Source: an uncultured Lachnospiraceae bacterium
GTDB taxonomy: Bacteria > Bacillota > Clostridia > Lachnospirales > Lachnospiraceae
Assembly: GCA_910576895.1 (NCBI GenBank)
Contig: CAJTJZ010000023.1
Location: forward strand, 23,289 to 48,105
Reading direction: 5' to 3'
DNA: 24,817 nt
The notes under the pieces were generated by a model. It made no database searches and had not been told where the DNA came from. It saw nothing but the letters and a program-made list of their open reading frames with translations. Position numbers and translations under genes: made by a program. Below, piece by piece: positions 13,563 to 23,450 of this stretch. How positions within the stretch are numbered: the stretch's first letter is position 1; each line of letters opens with the position of its first letter.

Positions 13563-15464
13563 ATGATTGATGCCACAAGGATTGAATTTATAGAAAAAGA
13601 AGAAAATTTATTTATACATTATGAACTGTTAGAGGAAGAAAAAATTTCTAAAGTTGAACTAGAAGTGTTAAAGAATAATGAAATTAGTAATATTCTTGAT
13701 ATTTCAGAGATTTATGAGGATGGAAAAGAAGTGTTCTTATATAATGTTACATCAAAAGTACAACTTTTTAGACGGTTACAAGCAGCTTTTTCTGGAGAGC
13801 AACTTTATAAGATGCTGCAAAGTCTTTGTAGGGTGTGGATGTGTGTTGATGAATATATGTTAGATAGAAAACATTTTATTTTTTATCCAGAAGTAATGTA
13901 TGTTCAACAAGAAACATCAGAATTATTTGTAATGGTGCTTCCTATATATGCAGAAGATGATAAAGAAATGGAATTTCGCATGATATTGATAGGAATATTT
14001 TCTAGACTTTTATATTATGATGAAATTTTACAGGAATTTTATTTGAAATTACAGAAATATGTTAGTGAAAATTTGCAGTTTACAGTAAAAAAATTTAAAG
14101 AATTTCTTGAGCAAGTTTATAAAGAAGAACAAGGAATTTTGCAACCAATCAGTGAAGCTCCAGTAACTCCAGAAAATCAAAAAAAAGATGGAAAGAAAAT
14201 TGTACATGAGGAAGAAGCAAAGGCAATTTTACAGAGCAGGTTTCAAGCAGTAAATGATGAAGTGAAATTTTTTGAAAATGTAGTGAATCCAATTCCATCG
14301 AAAACAATAATGGAGAATGGAAAAGTACCAGTTCCTTTATCAATAGATAGAAAAAAAACAAGTAATATACCAGTTTTTGGTATTTCAATGTCATCAGAAA
14401 AAAAGAAAGAAGAAAAAAAGTTAAAATCAGAGAGAGTAAAAAAGACAAAAGAAAAGAGAGAAATAGAAAAAAAACAAGTATATATTCCATCAGCAGTATC
14501 TTTAGAAGGAGCACAACCCATGCAGGAAAAAGAAGAAAAATCAGTGAAAAAAGGGTTATTTCATATATTTAGAAAGAAGAAGAAAGAGGAAACAGAACAT
14601 AAGTCAAAAGAGGAGAATATTAAAATTCCAACACCTGTTAATAATGTAAATAATCATAGAGTTCCTACAAATACAGAAAAATGGAATGCAAATCAATCGC
14701 CAATAGAGATTACACAAGACTCATATTTAAATCAGCTTCTGGTAGGGAATGAGCAAAATTTATATTCACATCAAACATTTAAAAATCAAAATGATGATAG
14801 AAGATTTGTGGGTAATGATATGAATAATGGGCAGGTAATATCAAGAAAAATTTATGATGAAGTAGATTCTAATAGAGAAAGAAATAATGATATTTCCCAA
14901 AACTCATATCCAGCATGGACTTTGCCTGTTCAGAAGAAAGAAGAGAACTCTTTGAAATTTTTTCATGGAGAAATAGAACAAGATACAAAACAAAAAATGT
15001 TTTTAAATAGTTCTGAAGAAATAATTTCTACAAAAAATGAGAAAGAGTTTGATTTAGATTCTACTATTTTATTAGATAAATTTGATTTGGATGCTACTAC
15101 TTTAATTGATAGTAATACAAGACAAGTTAACATTCCTGTATTAAGAAGTAAAGAAACAGGGGAAATTATAAAAATTACATATAGCGGATTTTTAGTTGGA
15201 AGACAAAGAGTAAGAGATGGGAAAGTAATAAAGGAAAAAGGAAAAAAACAACCAGATTTAATTCTTGCAATTAGTAATGTTAGTCATTCTCATGCAATAT
15301 TTATAGAAAAAAATGGTGAATGGTATATTATAGATCAAGGTTCATTAAATGGAACATTTATAAATGAAAAACAAGCATTACCAAAACAAGAACAAATATT
15401 GCAAGAAGGTGATATTTTACGGTTTGCGTCAGAAGAATATGAATATTTAATTATTAGGGGATAA
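13563..15464 (+). CDS. DUF6382-like/FHA-domain protein of the Tad operon
   Basis: A 633-residue cytosolic protein starting at ATG 13563 behind GGGAAGG. Residues 1-185 resemble the DUF6382 region that precedes FHA domains in Clostridia (RIEFIEKEENLFIHYEL, LYKMLQSLCRVW). Residues 190-490 form a long, probably disordered linker, Lys/Glu-rich then Asn/Gln-rich. At about 497-516 two similar Thr-containing segments occur (DLDSTILLDKFDLDATTLID). Residues 540-633 are an FHA domain with GFLVGRQ, NVSHSHAIF and GSLNGTFIN, the phosphothreonine-binding signature. FHA domains read phospho-Thr; with the phosphatase two genes upstream this suggests phosphorylation-controlled pilus assembly. No membrane segment is seen. 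Confidence 0.85.
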   Translation: MIDATRIEFIEKEENLFIHYELLEEEKISKVELEVLKNNEISNILDISEIYEDGKEVFLYNVTSKVQLFRRLQAAFSGEQLYKMLQSLCRVWMCVDEYMLDRKHFIFYPEVMYVQQETSELFVMVLPIYAEDDKEMEFRMILIGIFSRLLYYDEILQEFYLKLQKYVSENLQFTVKKFKEFLEQVYKEEQGILQPISEAPVTPENQKKDGKKIVHEEEAKAILQSRFQAVNDEVKFFENVVNPIPSKTIMENGKVPVPLSIDRKKTSNIPVFGISMSSEKKKEEKKLKSERVKKTKEKREIEKKQVYIPSAVSLEGAQPMQEKEEKSVKKGLFHIFRKKKKEETEHKSKEENIKIPTPVNNVNNHRVPTNTEKWNANQSPIEITQDSYLNQLLVGNEQNLYSHQTFKNQNDDRRFVGNDMNNGQVISRKIYDEVDSNRERNNDISQNSYPAWTLPVQKKEENSLKFFHGEIEQDTKQKMFLNSSEEIISTKNEKEFDLDSTILLDKFDLDATTLIDSNTRQVNIPVLRSKETGEIIKITYSGFLVGRQRVRDGKVIKEKGKKQPDLILAISNVSHSHAIFIEKNGEWYIIDQGSLNGTFINEKQALPKQEQILQEGDILRFASEEYEYLIIRG

Positions 15465-15551
15465 ATATTAGATATTGTAAAGCTTTTAAGTAAGAAGTGG
15501 TATAGCTTAGATGATTGTATTAAAAAGTAATAGAGGAAAAAGAGTAGACTT

Positions 15552-16793
15552 ATGGATGAAATGGAAATAAGAAAAAAGCTTGTAGAGGAAATGAAGACGG
15601 AAGTGCTTAATTCGTTTTCCTTAGATGAATTTGATGATAAGCAACTTAAGGAACAAATTCATACATATGTTTTTCAGAAATTGCGTGGACGCATGATTGA
15701 TATGGATATTATGGTATATGTGGCAAATCAAGTATATGCTTCTATTCGTGGTTATGGATTATTGGATGCTATTATGTCAGATGATAGTATTACAGAAGTT
15801 ATGATTAATGGAGCAGATAATATTTTTATTGAAAAGGCTGGAAAACTTCAAAGATTAAATGATAAATTTGAAAGTCAGAAAAAGTTAGAAGATATTATTC
15901 AAAGAATTGTTTCTACAACAGGAAGAGAAGTTAATCAGGCTAATCCTATTGTTGATACAAGGCTTTTAGATGGTTCTCGTGTAAATATTGTATTACCACC
16001 AATTGCATTATGTGGTCCAACTGTAACAATTCGTAAATTTTCTAAGACACCCATGACAATAGAAAAGTTAATTGAATATAAATCAATTACAAAGGAAATT
16101 GCGGAAAAGTTAGAACTTTTAGTTAGAGCGAAATATAATATTTTCATTTGTGGAGGTACAGGCTCTGGAAAAACAACATTTTTAAATGCATTATCAAATT
16201 ATATTCCAAGTGATGAAAGAGTAATTACGATTGAAGATTCTGCGGAATTACAAATTGTAGGAGTTGATAATTTAGTTAGTTTGGAAACAAGAAATAAAAA
16301 TTCTTCGGGAGCAGGTGAGATTACAATTCGTGATTTAATAAAATCGGCACTCAGAATGCGTCCTGAAAGGATTGTAGTTGGTGAAGTTCGTGGTGGAGAA
16401 GCATTAGATATGTTACAAGCAATGAATACAGGGCATGATGGATCTTTGTCTACTGGACATGCCAATTCTACAAAAGATATGTTAAGTCGTTTAGAAACTA
16501 TGGTATTACAAGGTGCAGAAGGACTTCCTTTAGAAGCAATAAGGCAACAAATAGCTTCTGCAATTGATATTATTATACATTTATCAAGATTACGTGATAA
16601 ATCAAGGAAAACAATGGAAATTACAGAAGTAGTTGGATATGAAAATAAAGAAATTATATTAAATCCATTATATCAATTTAAAGAGACAGAAGAAAGCACA
16701 GTACAAAAGGTAGTAGGAGAATTAAAAAGAACAAAAAATCCAATGAAACATGATTTTAAATTAAAGTTATCTGGAATATATGAAGAAATTTAA
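15552..16793 (+). CDS. tadA: TadA/CpaF-type secretion ATPase
   Basis: A 413-residue hexameric ATPase that powers Flp pilus assembly at the inner face of the membrane. Motifs in order: CpaF-type N-terminal domain with SDDSITEVMINGADNIFIE (77-95), Walker A GGTGSGKTT (201-209), Asp box TIEDSAEL (226-233), Walker B RIVVGEVRGGEA (273-284) and His box TGHDGSLSTGHAN (293-305). The length matches the family. The start is ATG 15552, with GAGGAA about 15 nt upstream. tadB follows after 25 nt. Confidence 0.97.
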   Translation: MDEMEIRKKLVEEMKTEVLNSFSLDEFDDKQLKEQIHTYVFQKLRGRMIDMDIMVYVANQVYASIRGYGLLDAIMSDDSITEVMINGADNIFIEKAGKLQRLNDKFESQKKLEDIIQRIVSTTGREVNQANPIVDTRLLDGSRVNIVLPPIALCGPTVTIRKFSKTPMTIEKLIEYKSITKEIAEKLELLVRAKYNIFICGGTGSGKTTFLNALSNYIPSDERVITIEDSAELQIVGVDNLVSLETRNKNSSGAGEITIRDLIKSALRMRPERIVVGEVRGGEALDMLQAMNTGHDGSLSTGHANSTKDMLSRLETMVLQGAEGLPLEAIRQQIASAIDIIIHLSRLRDKSRKTMEITEVVGYENKEIILNPLYQFKETEESTVQKVVGELKRTKNPMKHDFKLKLSGIYEEI

Positions 16794-16818
16794 AATAGGA
16801 AAGAAAAGGTAAAAATTT

Positions 16819-17604
16819 ATGATATTTGAAAAAAAAGAGGAAAAAACAGAACTTTTTGGAGCTTTTGGAAAGTCAATAGACTATCGTTTTTATCATATGT
16901 CTTTAATAGAAAAAATAATGGGTTATATTGCAGGTTTAATGATAGGGTTTATAGGAAGTTATATTTTTTTTGATATATTTTTTTTATCATTGATTATAGG
17001 TATTTTGATGGGACTAGTTGGTATTAAAGTTTATCATGGAATTTTAAAGAAAAAGCGTGATAAAATGCTAACAATGCAATTTAAAGATATGTTAGAGTCT
17101 TTAAGCACTTCTATTGGAGCAGGAAAGAATATTATAAATGCTATGGAAGATGCAAAGCAAGATATGGAAAATCAATATGGTTCTTATTCTTATATTGTTA
17201 TGGAATTATATACAATTACAGAAGGAATAAGAAATGGTATTCAAGTAGAAGACTTACTTATAGATTTTGGTGAAAGATCGGCTAATGAAGATATTATAAA
17301 TTTTGCAGATGTTTTTGCTACTGCCAATCGGCAAGGTGGAAATATGAAAGAGATTTTATATGAAACTAAGTCTATTATTACACAAAAAATAGATATAGAA
17401 ATGGAAATCCAAACAATGTTAAGTAGTAATAAAAATGAATTAAATATTATGATTATTATGCCATTTATTATAGTAACAGTAACAAAAGGTTTTACAAGTT
17501 CAGGAGCATTTTCTATTACAAATTTTATTGTGAAATTAGTAGCACTTACAATGTTTATAGGAGCTTATTTTTTAGGGCAAAAATTAATTGAAATAAAAGT
17601 ATAA
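16819..17604 (+). CDS. tadB: TadB-like inner-membrane platform protein
   Basis: A 261-residue T2SSF-type membrane protein. An N-terminal hydrophobic pair lies at about 32-76 (MGYIAGLMIGFIGSYIFFDI and SLIIGILMGLVGI). A cytoplasmic helical domain contains DMLESLSTSIGAGKNIINAM and ATANRQGGNMKEIL, the conserved GG region. C-terminal hydrophobic segments are IMIIMPFIIVTVTKG and LVALTMFIGAYFLG. With TadC it forms the membrane base on which TadA acts. AGGAAAG precedes ATG 16819. Confidence 0.9.
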   Translation: MIFEKKEEKTELFGAFGKSIDYRFYHMSLIEKIMGYIAGLMIGFIGSYIFFDIFFLSLIIGILMGLVGIKVYHGILKKKRDKMLTMQFKDMLESLSTSIGAGKNIINAMEDAKQDMENQYGSYSYIVMELYTITEGIRNGIQVEDLLIDFGERSANEDIINFADVFATANRQGGNMKEILYETKSIITQKIDIEMEIQTMLSSNKNELNIMIIMPFIIVTVTKGFTSSGAFSITNFIVKLVALTMFIGAYFLGQKLIEIKV

Positions 17605-17635
17605 TTTATAATACTATTTTAGGGAGTGTGGAGAA

Positions 17636-18517
17636 ATGTTATCACCAGAATATTACATAAGGTTGTACATAACCATAACAGCAATAGTTCCTATATTATT
17701 TTGGATGTTTTTATATTTTCGTTATGGAAGCAAATTTAAAGAAAATTTACAAGCAATTGATACAGAAGTATTTTCTTTTTCTTTTCTATTTTTTATTGGA
17801 TATGGAGTTATTGATTTATTTCATATCAATATCTATAGTGAACATGGACAGAAAAAGATGCAATTATTAAGAGAAATTATGCCAAGAGAAAGTGTTCCAT
17901 TTTATTACTATACAACATTGGCAGCACAAATTTCTTATGCCATTACTATTTTACCATTTGCTTTAATTATTGCTGCATTTGCTGAAGATTATACAATTCT
18001 TTTTATAGGGATTCTTATAATTATATTTTTTGTTTTTTATATGGATCATGATATTACTTCAAAAGTAGAAAAAAGACATGAAGAACTTTTAGCGGATTTT
18101 CCACATATGCTTTCACAACTTGCATTGTTAGTAAATGCTGGAATGCCACTTCGACAAGCAATGGAAAAAACATCTACTGGAAAAAAAGGAAGAATTTATC
18201 AGGAAATTCAGATAACATTAAATGAAATTAGTAATGGTTTCTCAGAATATGAGGCATTAAAACATTTGTCGGAACGTTGTAATTTATTGGAAGTAAAAAG
18301 GTTTACAACAACAGTTCTTCAAAATCTTCAAAAAGGAAGTAGCCAACTAGCAAATACACTAAAAGATATGTCTAATCAGGTTTGGTTAGAACGAAGTAAC
18401 CATGTGAAACAAGTAGGAGCTGCAGCATCTTCTAAGCTGATGATACCAATTATGATTATTTTCATTGGTATTTTATTGATGGTTATTGTACCAATTTTTA
18501 GCAGCATCAGCTTTTAA
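17636..18517 (+). CDS. tadC: TadC-like inner-membrane platform protein
   Basis: A 293-residue T2SSF-type partner of TadB. An N-terminal segment (IYITITAIVPILFWMFLYF) is followed by two central ones (AITILPFALIIAAF and ILFIGILIIIFFVFYM). The cytoplasmic T2SSF domain has DFPHMLSQLALLVNAGMPLRQAM and QNLQKGSSQLANTL, then a C-terminal segment (LMIPIMIIFIGILLMVIVPIF). The start ATG 17636 has GGGAGTGTGGAG upstream. It follows tadB by 31 nt. Confidence 0.9.
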   Translation: MLSPEYYIRLYITITAIVPILFWMFLYFRYGSKFKENLQAIDTEVFSFSFLFFIGYGVIDLFHINIYSEHGQKKMQLLREIMPRESVPFYYYTTLAAQISYAITILPFALIIAAFAEDYTILFIGILIIIFFVFYMDHDITSKVEKRHEELLADFPHMLSQLALLVNAGMPLRQAMEKTSTGKKGRIYQEIQITLNEISNGFSEYEALKHLSERCNLLEVKRFTTTVLQNLQKGSSQLANTLKDMSNQVWLERSNHVKQVGAAASSKLMIPIMIIFIGILLMVIVPIFSSISF

Positions 18518-18535
18518 GTAAGATAGAATTATAGG

Positions 18536-18543
18536 AAAGGAGG
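18536..18543 (+). promoter_or_regulatory. Very strong ribosome binding site of the pilin gene
   Basis: AAAGGAGG, 9 nt before ATG 18553. It is closer to consensus than any other ribosome site in the operon and fits a structural subunit needed in many copies. Confidence 0.8.
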
Positions 18544-18552
18544 AAAAAAAAT

Positions 18553-18807
18553 ATGTTAAATAAAATTTCTGCATATGCAACAGTAAAAATATGGAAAATA
18601 AAAGAAGCTATTAAAGATTTCTGGGAAGAAGAACAAGGAGCAAGTCAGGTGTTAGAAATTGTTATTGTTTTAGTTATCGTTGTGGGACTTGCATTAGTTT
18701 TTAGAGAACAGATAGGAACTCTTGTTGGTAAATTATGGTCCAGTATAAATGGTGCAACAGGAGATTTTGATCCTAAAAATATTCAAGATGAAATAGATAT
18801 TACGTAG
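18553..18807 (+). CDS. flp: Flp-type major pilin (Flp1-like)
   Basis: An 84-residue prepilin. An N-terminal leader of about 29 residues (MLNKISAYATVKIWKIKEAI and an acidic DFWEEEQG) is followed by a class III processing site and a hydrophobic helix (VLEIVIVLVIVVGLALVF). Glu35 falls at +5 if cleavage is after Ala30, or +6 after Gly29. The short tail is acidic (DFDPKNIQDEIDIT). Size, layout and position match the Flp1-like pilins of Gram-positive Tad systems. It should be cut by the prepilin peptidase at the end of the operon and polymerised by TadA-TadB-TadC. Confidence 0.88.
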   Translation: MLNKISAYATVKIWKIKEAIKDFWEEEQGASQVLEIVIVLVIVVGLALVFREQIGTLVGKLWSSINGATGDFDPKNIQDEIDIT

Positions 18808-18866
18808 GAATTAATTTTTATATAATTAGTTTGTTTTATTTTATGATAATAAGGTGGGAGTATTTT

Positions 18867-19541
18867 ATGTTTAATTTTCATTGGAAGGATGAAAAGGGAG
18901 AAGTAATAGTAGAAGCAACATTTATTTATCCTGTTGTATTAATTATTGCAGCTTTTCTATTATTGCTTGGTTTATATGAAATGCAGGGAGTATTAGAATA
19001 TTCACAGGCACAATATGTAGCAAATTATACAGTGAAATCAATTAGAAACCCGGGATATGATTTTTTTGGAACAGTTGATGATAAAAAGATAGACTTTGTA
19101 GATATAAATGAAAATTTTAAAGATATTGATAGAAATAATTTAAGAGCAAAGTTATATCATCGTTTTTTATTTTCTAAAGATGATTGTCAGTCAAAAATGA
19201 AAGCAAAGATAAGAACATTGCTTAATACAGGAAATTTACTAAATATAGATACAAATGTGAATGCAATTTGTAAAAAATCTATTTTAAATACAAGCGTTGT
19301 TATAAGCGTAACAGATTCCATTACTATGCCAAAGTTTTTAAATTATATTGGTTTAAATAATAAATGGGAAAGAACAGTAACAGCTACGGCAGTAATTACT
19401 GATCCTGCAGAATTTATAAGGAATACTGACTTAGCAATTGAAACGGTAAATAATATTTTTGAAAAATTAGGAATTTCAGATAATATCAATTCTTTAATTA
19501 CAAAAACAAAAGATTTTTATAATAAATATATTAAAGCATAA
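18867..19541 (+). CDS. tadE: TadE-like pseudopilin
   Basis: A 224-residue minor pilin-like protein. The start is ATG 18867 with AGGTGGGAG about 6 nt upstream; the frame opens earlier at 18831 but without a ribosome site. The leader is DEKG (cut after Gly11) with Glu16 at +5 (EVIVE), then a hydrophobic helix (ATFIYPVVLIIAAFLLLLGLY). The extracellular part has two Cys (DDCQSKM and NAICKKS) that could form a disulphide. It is expected to be processed by the same peptidase as Flp and to act in pilus initiation or stability. Confidence 0.85.
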   Translation: MFNFHWKDEKGEVIVEATFIYPVVLIIAAFLLLLGLYEMQGVLEYSQAQYVANYTVKSIRNPGYDFFGTVDDKKIDFVDINENFKDIDRNNLRAKLYHRFLFSKDDCQSKMKAKIRTLLNTGNLLNIDTNVNAICKKSILNTSVVISVTDSITMPKFLNYIGLNNKWERTVTATAVITDPAEFIRNTDLAIETVNNIFEKLGISDNINSLITKTKDFYNKYIKA

Positions 19542-19563
19542 TACATAGTAGGTGGATGTAACG

Positions 19564-22500
19564 ATGAAAAAGATATTTTCAATAAATTTTTTTATAAATG
19601 ATAGTGGTTCTTATGGTTCGGTTACTGTTTTTTTGACAATGATTTTATTCCCTATGCTTCTTTTTATGATTACATTGACTGATTATGCAAAAATTACGGT
19701 AGCAAAAAATCAAATTTCTAATGCAGGGGAATTAACAATAAATGCAGCTCTTTCTTATTATGATGAATATTTAAAAGATATGTATGGATTATTTGCAGTG
19801 TCAAAGAGTACAGAAGATTTACAAGAAAATTTAGAGAATTATTTTACAATGACATTAGAGGGTGTCGGAGTTGATGAAAATTCAATTTTTTTAAAAGAGC
19901 TTCAAAGTATTTTTTCTAGTTCAGAAGATAAAAAGGAAGCATATACTAGCTTAATTCATCTAAAAAATCAGAAATTTTCTTTAAAAAGTGTAGAAGGAGC
20001 TAATTTAACAAATACATCTATATTAAATAATCAAATTATGGATTATATGGAATATAGAGGACCACTTGTTATAGCAGGAGGCATATTAGATAAAATTTCT
20101 GCCTTTAGAAATTTAAAAAATGAAACAAAAGCCGCACAAGATAAAGTGAATTATGAAAAAAAATTAAGCGATATAGAAAAGCTATGCAAAGAAGCATATC
20201 AGGCAATTAATGATTATAATACAAAATTAGATATAATTTCACAAGAACAATTAAGTCAAAAAATTGAACAGATAAATGAAAGTTATCAGGAAGCTGTTAG
20301 ATATATCTTCTTAATTGAAAAAAATGAAAATGCCAAACCAATAAAGATAGAAAAGGAAGAAAATATATCCGAGTCAGATTTAGAGTTACTTTATGAAAAA
20401 TTAAATAAATTATTAAGGGAAGGACATTATTATAATGAACTTTTAGTATTAAATAATGTTAAAATAAATGTGAATCAAAATGCTGCAAAATCAGCAGAGT
20501 ATTTGTATCAGTATAATATAACAGTAAATGCTTTTAATGAAAGTGATATTTATGGATATGGAAATGCACTAGAAAAAATATTAGAAAATAAGAAAAAAGA
20601 AATAAATAACAAAATAAAAGAATTTCAAGAAAAAGAAAAAGATATTTTATCAGAAATAGAAAAAACAGATAAAAGTATAAAACAGATAATAAAGGAATTA
20701 AAAGAAAATATTTTCCAAGACAGTGATTATAATAAAACATTAGATAAATTTAGTAAAAATTATACTAAATGGAAAAATTCAGATACAATAAAAGATAGAA
20801 AGAAAGAATTAAAAAAGAGTGTGGAAGATTATTATAATGAAATGAAAAAGGCGGAAAATTTTGATATAGATAAGATAGAAGAAGATAAGAAAAATACTAT
20901 AGAGAAAATAGAAAATAATTTTAATGAAAATAGTCTTTTTAATTTATTAGATAAAAGGGTATATAAATTTATAGAATCAGGAAAAATAAAAAGTCAAATT
21001 AATTCTAAACAAGAAGAATTAGATGAAAAAAATTCTGTTGGAAATAAATATATAGAACTTTTAAATATATTTAAACAAAATTATAATTATTTTACTAATA
21101 AAGGGGAACATTATGAAATAGCAAATTTATTATATGATGGTAAAGATAAAGTAAAAGATTTAATTAAACAAGGAAATACAGCAAGAAATATATTAAAAGG
21201 GGAAGTTAAAGAAATATTAACTTCATGTGATACAGCAAAAAAAGCTGTTGATGATGTAATTAAAAAAATAAATGATTTGGAAGACAATAAAACAATATGG
21301 CAAAATGATATTAATAACTTATCAGGAGAAAGTAAAACTAGTATGCAATCTGATTTAGATGAAGAAGCTAATATGGATAAGGGACAAGCACAACAATGTT
21401 CTAATACATTAAAAGAACATAAAGAAATGTTAGAAACATTGAAAGTGAAGGTAGGGAATATTAAATTTAATCGCAAAGAAGTAGAAGATACAGCAGAAGC
21501 AGATAGTGAAAAAGAACTTTCATCAAGATGTGATATAGCAGATTGGTATTATAGTGAAAATATAAAAATAGAAAAAAATGTATATGAAAATTTAACACCA
21601 ATAAAAATAAAAGAAGATAATGACGATTTTTATAAATATTTAAAAAATCTTGTAGATAATTTAGATAATTCAAAAGAGTCAGAAAAAAAGAAGTCAGCAA
21701 AAGAATTAAGAGATACTTTATTAAAAAATGATTCTGATTCTGGAGAAACATCAGATGATTCTATATCAGATAGTTCTGTATCAAGTTCTGACTCTTTTTT
21801 ACCATCAAAGATAGAAGGAGTAGAAAAAGAAAAAGAAACAAAAAAAACAAGTGTAGATAAGGATAATAGTCAAAACTCTTTAGAAAGTGATACAGATTTA
21901 TTAAAACTTTTAGTAAAAGAGATAGATTTAAAAAATTCGCTTAATGATGTTTATTTAACAGAATATATTATGAATATGTTTAGTTATCGTACTTATCATT
22001 TAAAAGAGGATGGAAGTAAAAAGAAAGAAGATGACTTAAAAACATTATCAAATTATGATTATAATAAACAGAGTATTTTATATAAAGCAGAAGCAGAATA
22101 TGTTCTTTGGGGAAAAGATACAGCAAAGCAAAATCAGAATGCAATGTATACTGCAATTTTTGGGGTACGTTTTTTAATGAATTCTATTTATGCATTAACA
22201 GATAGAGAAATCAATACAACAACACGTGCAACAGCAATTGCAATTGCTGGTTTTACTGGATTTGGTGTGCCTATCGTAAAAACTGTTTTAGATTTAGGAC
22301 TTGCGTTATTAGAAACAAAATCAGATATGGATGATTTAATTGAAGGAAAAGATGTTGTAATTTATAAAAATTCTTCTACATGGAAATATAGTATTCAAGG
22401 AGCGGCAAATACAGTTAAGAATGAGGTAGTAAAAACAGTTGCTCAAACAATGGCTTCTCTTGCAATGGATAAATTACAAGAATGTGCCAATGAACAATTA

Positions 22501-23433
22501 GATAGGGTGACAAATGATTATATTAACCCCTATTTGGAAGAAATGACAGGAAATGCTATTGATGGAATTATTAATACAGTAACAAAAAGAATAGAAAGTA
22601 AGTTATCAGCTATTTCTATTGGAGATTTTGCATCTGATGATGAAATAAAGCAGAATATAGAACAATGGATTTTAGATTTTAAATCAAATTTAGGAGTTCC
22701 TGATACAGAGCCCAATAAAAGTAAAGTGTCAGATTATATTCTTTATATTTCTTATCAAAAAATAAATACAAATGAATTTAAAGAAAAAATGGCAAATAAA
22801 GTAATTGAATTGCGTGATAAAGCGGATCAAACAATTGATCAAAAAATAGAGGAATATACAGAAAAAATTGAAAATTATGTAATTAAGGATTTATGTAAAA
22901 TTGAAAAGGATGAAAACACAGGAAAATATAAAAAAGTCTTTGGAAAAGATATTTCGGAGCTTATTGGCAGTGCAACTTCTAAAGTAAAAGATGAAATTAA
23001 AAATATTGCTGCTGAAAAGACTTCTCAAGCAAAGGAAAAAATTAATGATAAAATTGCTGAATATTGTGATAAACTCCCAACAAGTAAATCAAATGCAGAA
23101 GGACTCTCTATTATAAAAACAACAAATAAATCAGCGGCAAAAACATTAACAATGAATTATAAGGAATATTTAACAATGTTTTTATTATTAACTGGATTAA
23201 CAAAGAGTTCCTATGATGCACATTTAATTAGAATGGCTGATTTGATTCAAATCAATATTGTACAAAAGAAAAAAAATGATGGAATACAAACAGCGTTTAC
23301 TATGTTAGATTCTAATACACATTTTAAGGTAGATGCATTTGTAAGTGGAGGAACTATATTAGGAGGTAACTATTATTTACAAGAAAGCAATGGAATGTAT
23401 GGAATTAGTTATATTGGAGTAGAAGGATATTAA
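19564..23433 (+). CDS. Giant DUF5702-type Tad-associated protein (TadG-like)
   Basis: A 1289-residue protein, the largest in the operon. The start is ATG 19564 with AGGTGG 8 nt upstream; an in-frame GTG at 19552 overlaps that site. The N-terminus has one hydrophobic helix (VTVFLTMILFPMLLFMITLT), then DYAKITVAKNQISNAGELTI and YDEYLKDMYGLFA, typical of the DUF5702 family found in Clostridia Tad loci. Residues 130-680 are very Lys/Glu/Asn-rich and predicted coiled coil. A Ser/Asp-rich stretch lies near 722-745, and the conserved C-terminal half includes YLTMFLLLTGLTKSSYDAHL. No Glu+5 pilin site is present, so it is probably a membrane-anchored extracellular component rather than a processed pilin. 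Function unknown. Confidence 0.85.
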   Translation: MKKIFSINFFINDSGSYGSVTVFLTMILFPMLLFMITLTDYAKITVAKNQISNAGELTINAALSYYDEYLKDMYGLFAVSKSTEDLQENLENYFTMTLEGVGVDENSIFLKELQSIFSSSEDKKEAYTSLIHLKNQKFSLKSVEGANLTNTSILNNQIMDYMEYRGPLVIAGGILDKISAFRNLKNETKAAQDKVNYEKKLSDIEKLCKEAYQAINDYNTKLDIISQEQLSQKIEQINESYQEAVRYIFLIEKNENAKPIKIEKEENISESDLELLYEKLNKLLREGHYYNELLVLNNVKINVNQNAAKSAEYLYQYNITVNAFNESDIYGYGNALEKILENKKKEINNKIKEFQEKEKDILSEIEKTDKSIKQIIKELKENIFQDSDYNKTLDKFSKNYTKWKNSDTIKDRKKELKKSVEDYYNEMKKAENFDIDKIEEDKKNTIEKIENNFNENSLFNLLDKRVYKFIESGKIKSQINSKQEELDEKNSVGNKYIELLNIFKQNYNYFTNKGEHYEIANLLYDGKDKVKDLIKQGNTARNILKGEVKEILTSCDTAKKAVDDVIKKINDLEDNKTIWQNDINNLSGESKTSMQSDLDEEANMDKGQAQQCSNTLKEHKEMLETLKVKVGNIKFNRKEVEDTAEADSEKELSSRCDIADWYYSENIKIEKNVYENLTPIKIKEDNDDFYKYLKNLVDNLDNSKESEKKKSAKELRDTLLKNDSDSGETSDDSISDSSVSSSDSFLPSKIEGVEKEKETKKTSVDKDNSQNSLESDTDLLKLLVKEIDLKNSLNDVYLTEYIMNMFSYRTYHLKEDGSKKKEDDLKTLSNYDYNKQSILYKAEAEYVLWGKDTAKQNQNAMYTAIFGVRFLMNSIYALTDREINTTTRATAIAIAGFTGFGVPIVKTVLDLGLALLETKSDMDDLIEGKDVVIYKNSSTWKYSIQGAANTVKNEVVKTVAQTMASLAMDKLQECANEQLDRVTNDYINPYLEEMTGNAIDGIINTVTKRIESKLSAISIGDFASDDEIKQNIEQWILDFKSNLGVPDTEPNKSKVSDYILYISYQKINTNEFKEKMANKVIELRDKADQTIDQKIEEYTEKIENYVIKDLCKIEKDENTGKYKKVFGKDISELIGSATSKVKDEIKNIAAEKTSQAKEKINDKIAEYCDKLPTSKSNAEGLSIIKTTNKSAAKTLTMNYKEYLTMFLLLTGLTKSSYDAHLIRMADLIQINIVQKKKNDGIQTAFTMLDSNTHFKVDAFVSGGTILGGNYYLQESNGMYGISYIGVEGY

Positions 23434-23450
23434 ATGGAGGAAAAATAAAT

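Noticed and set aside
14149..14521. Overlapping Leu/Phe-rich minus-strand frames opposite the FHA gene
   Set aside because: They mirror the Lys/Glu-rich linker (AAA/GAA codons read as TTT/TTC on the other strand) and have no start signals.
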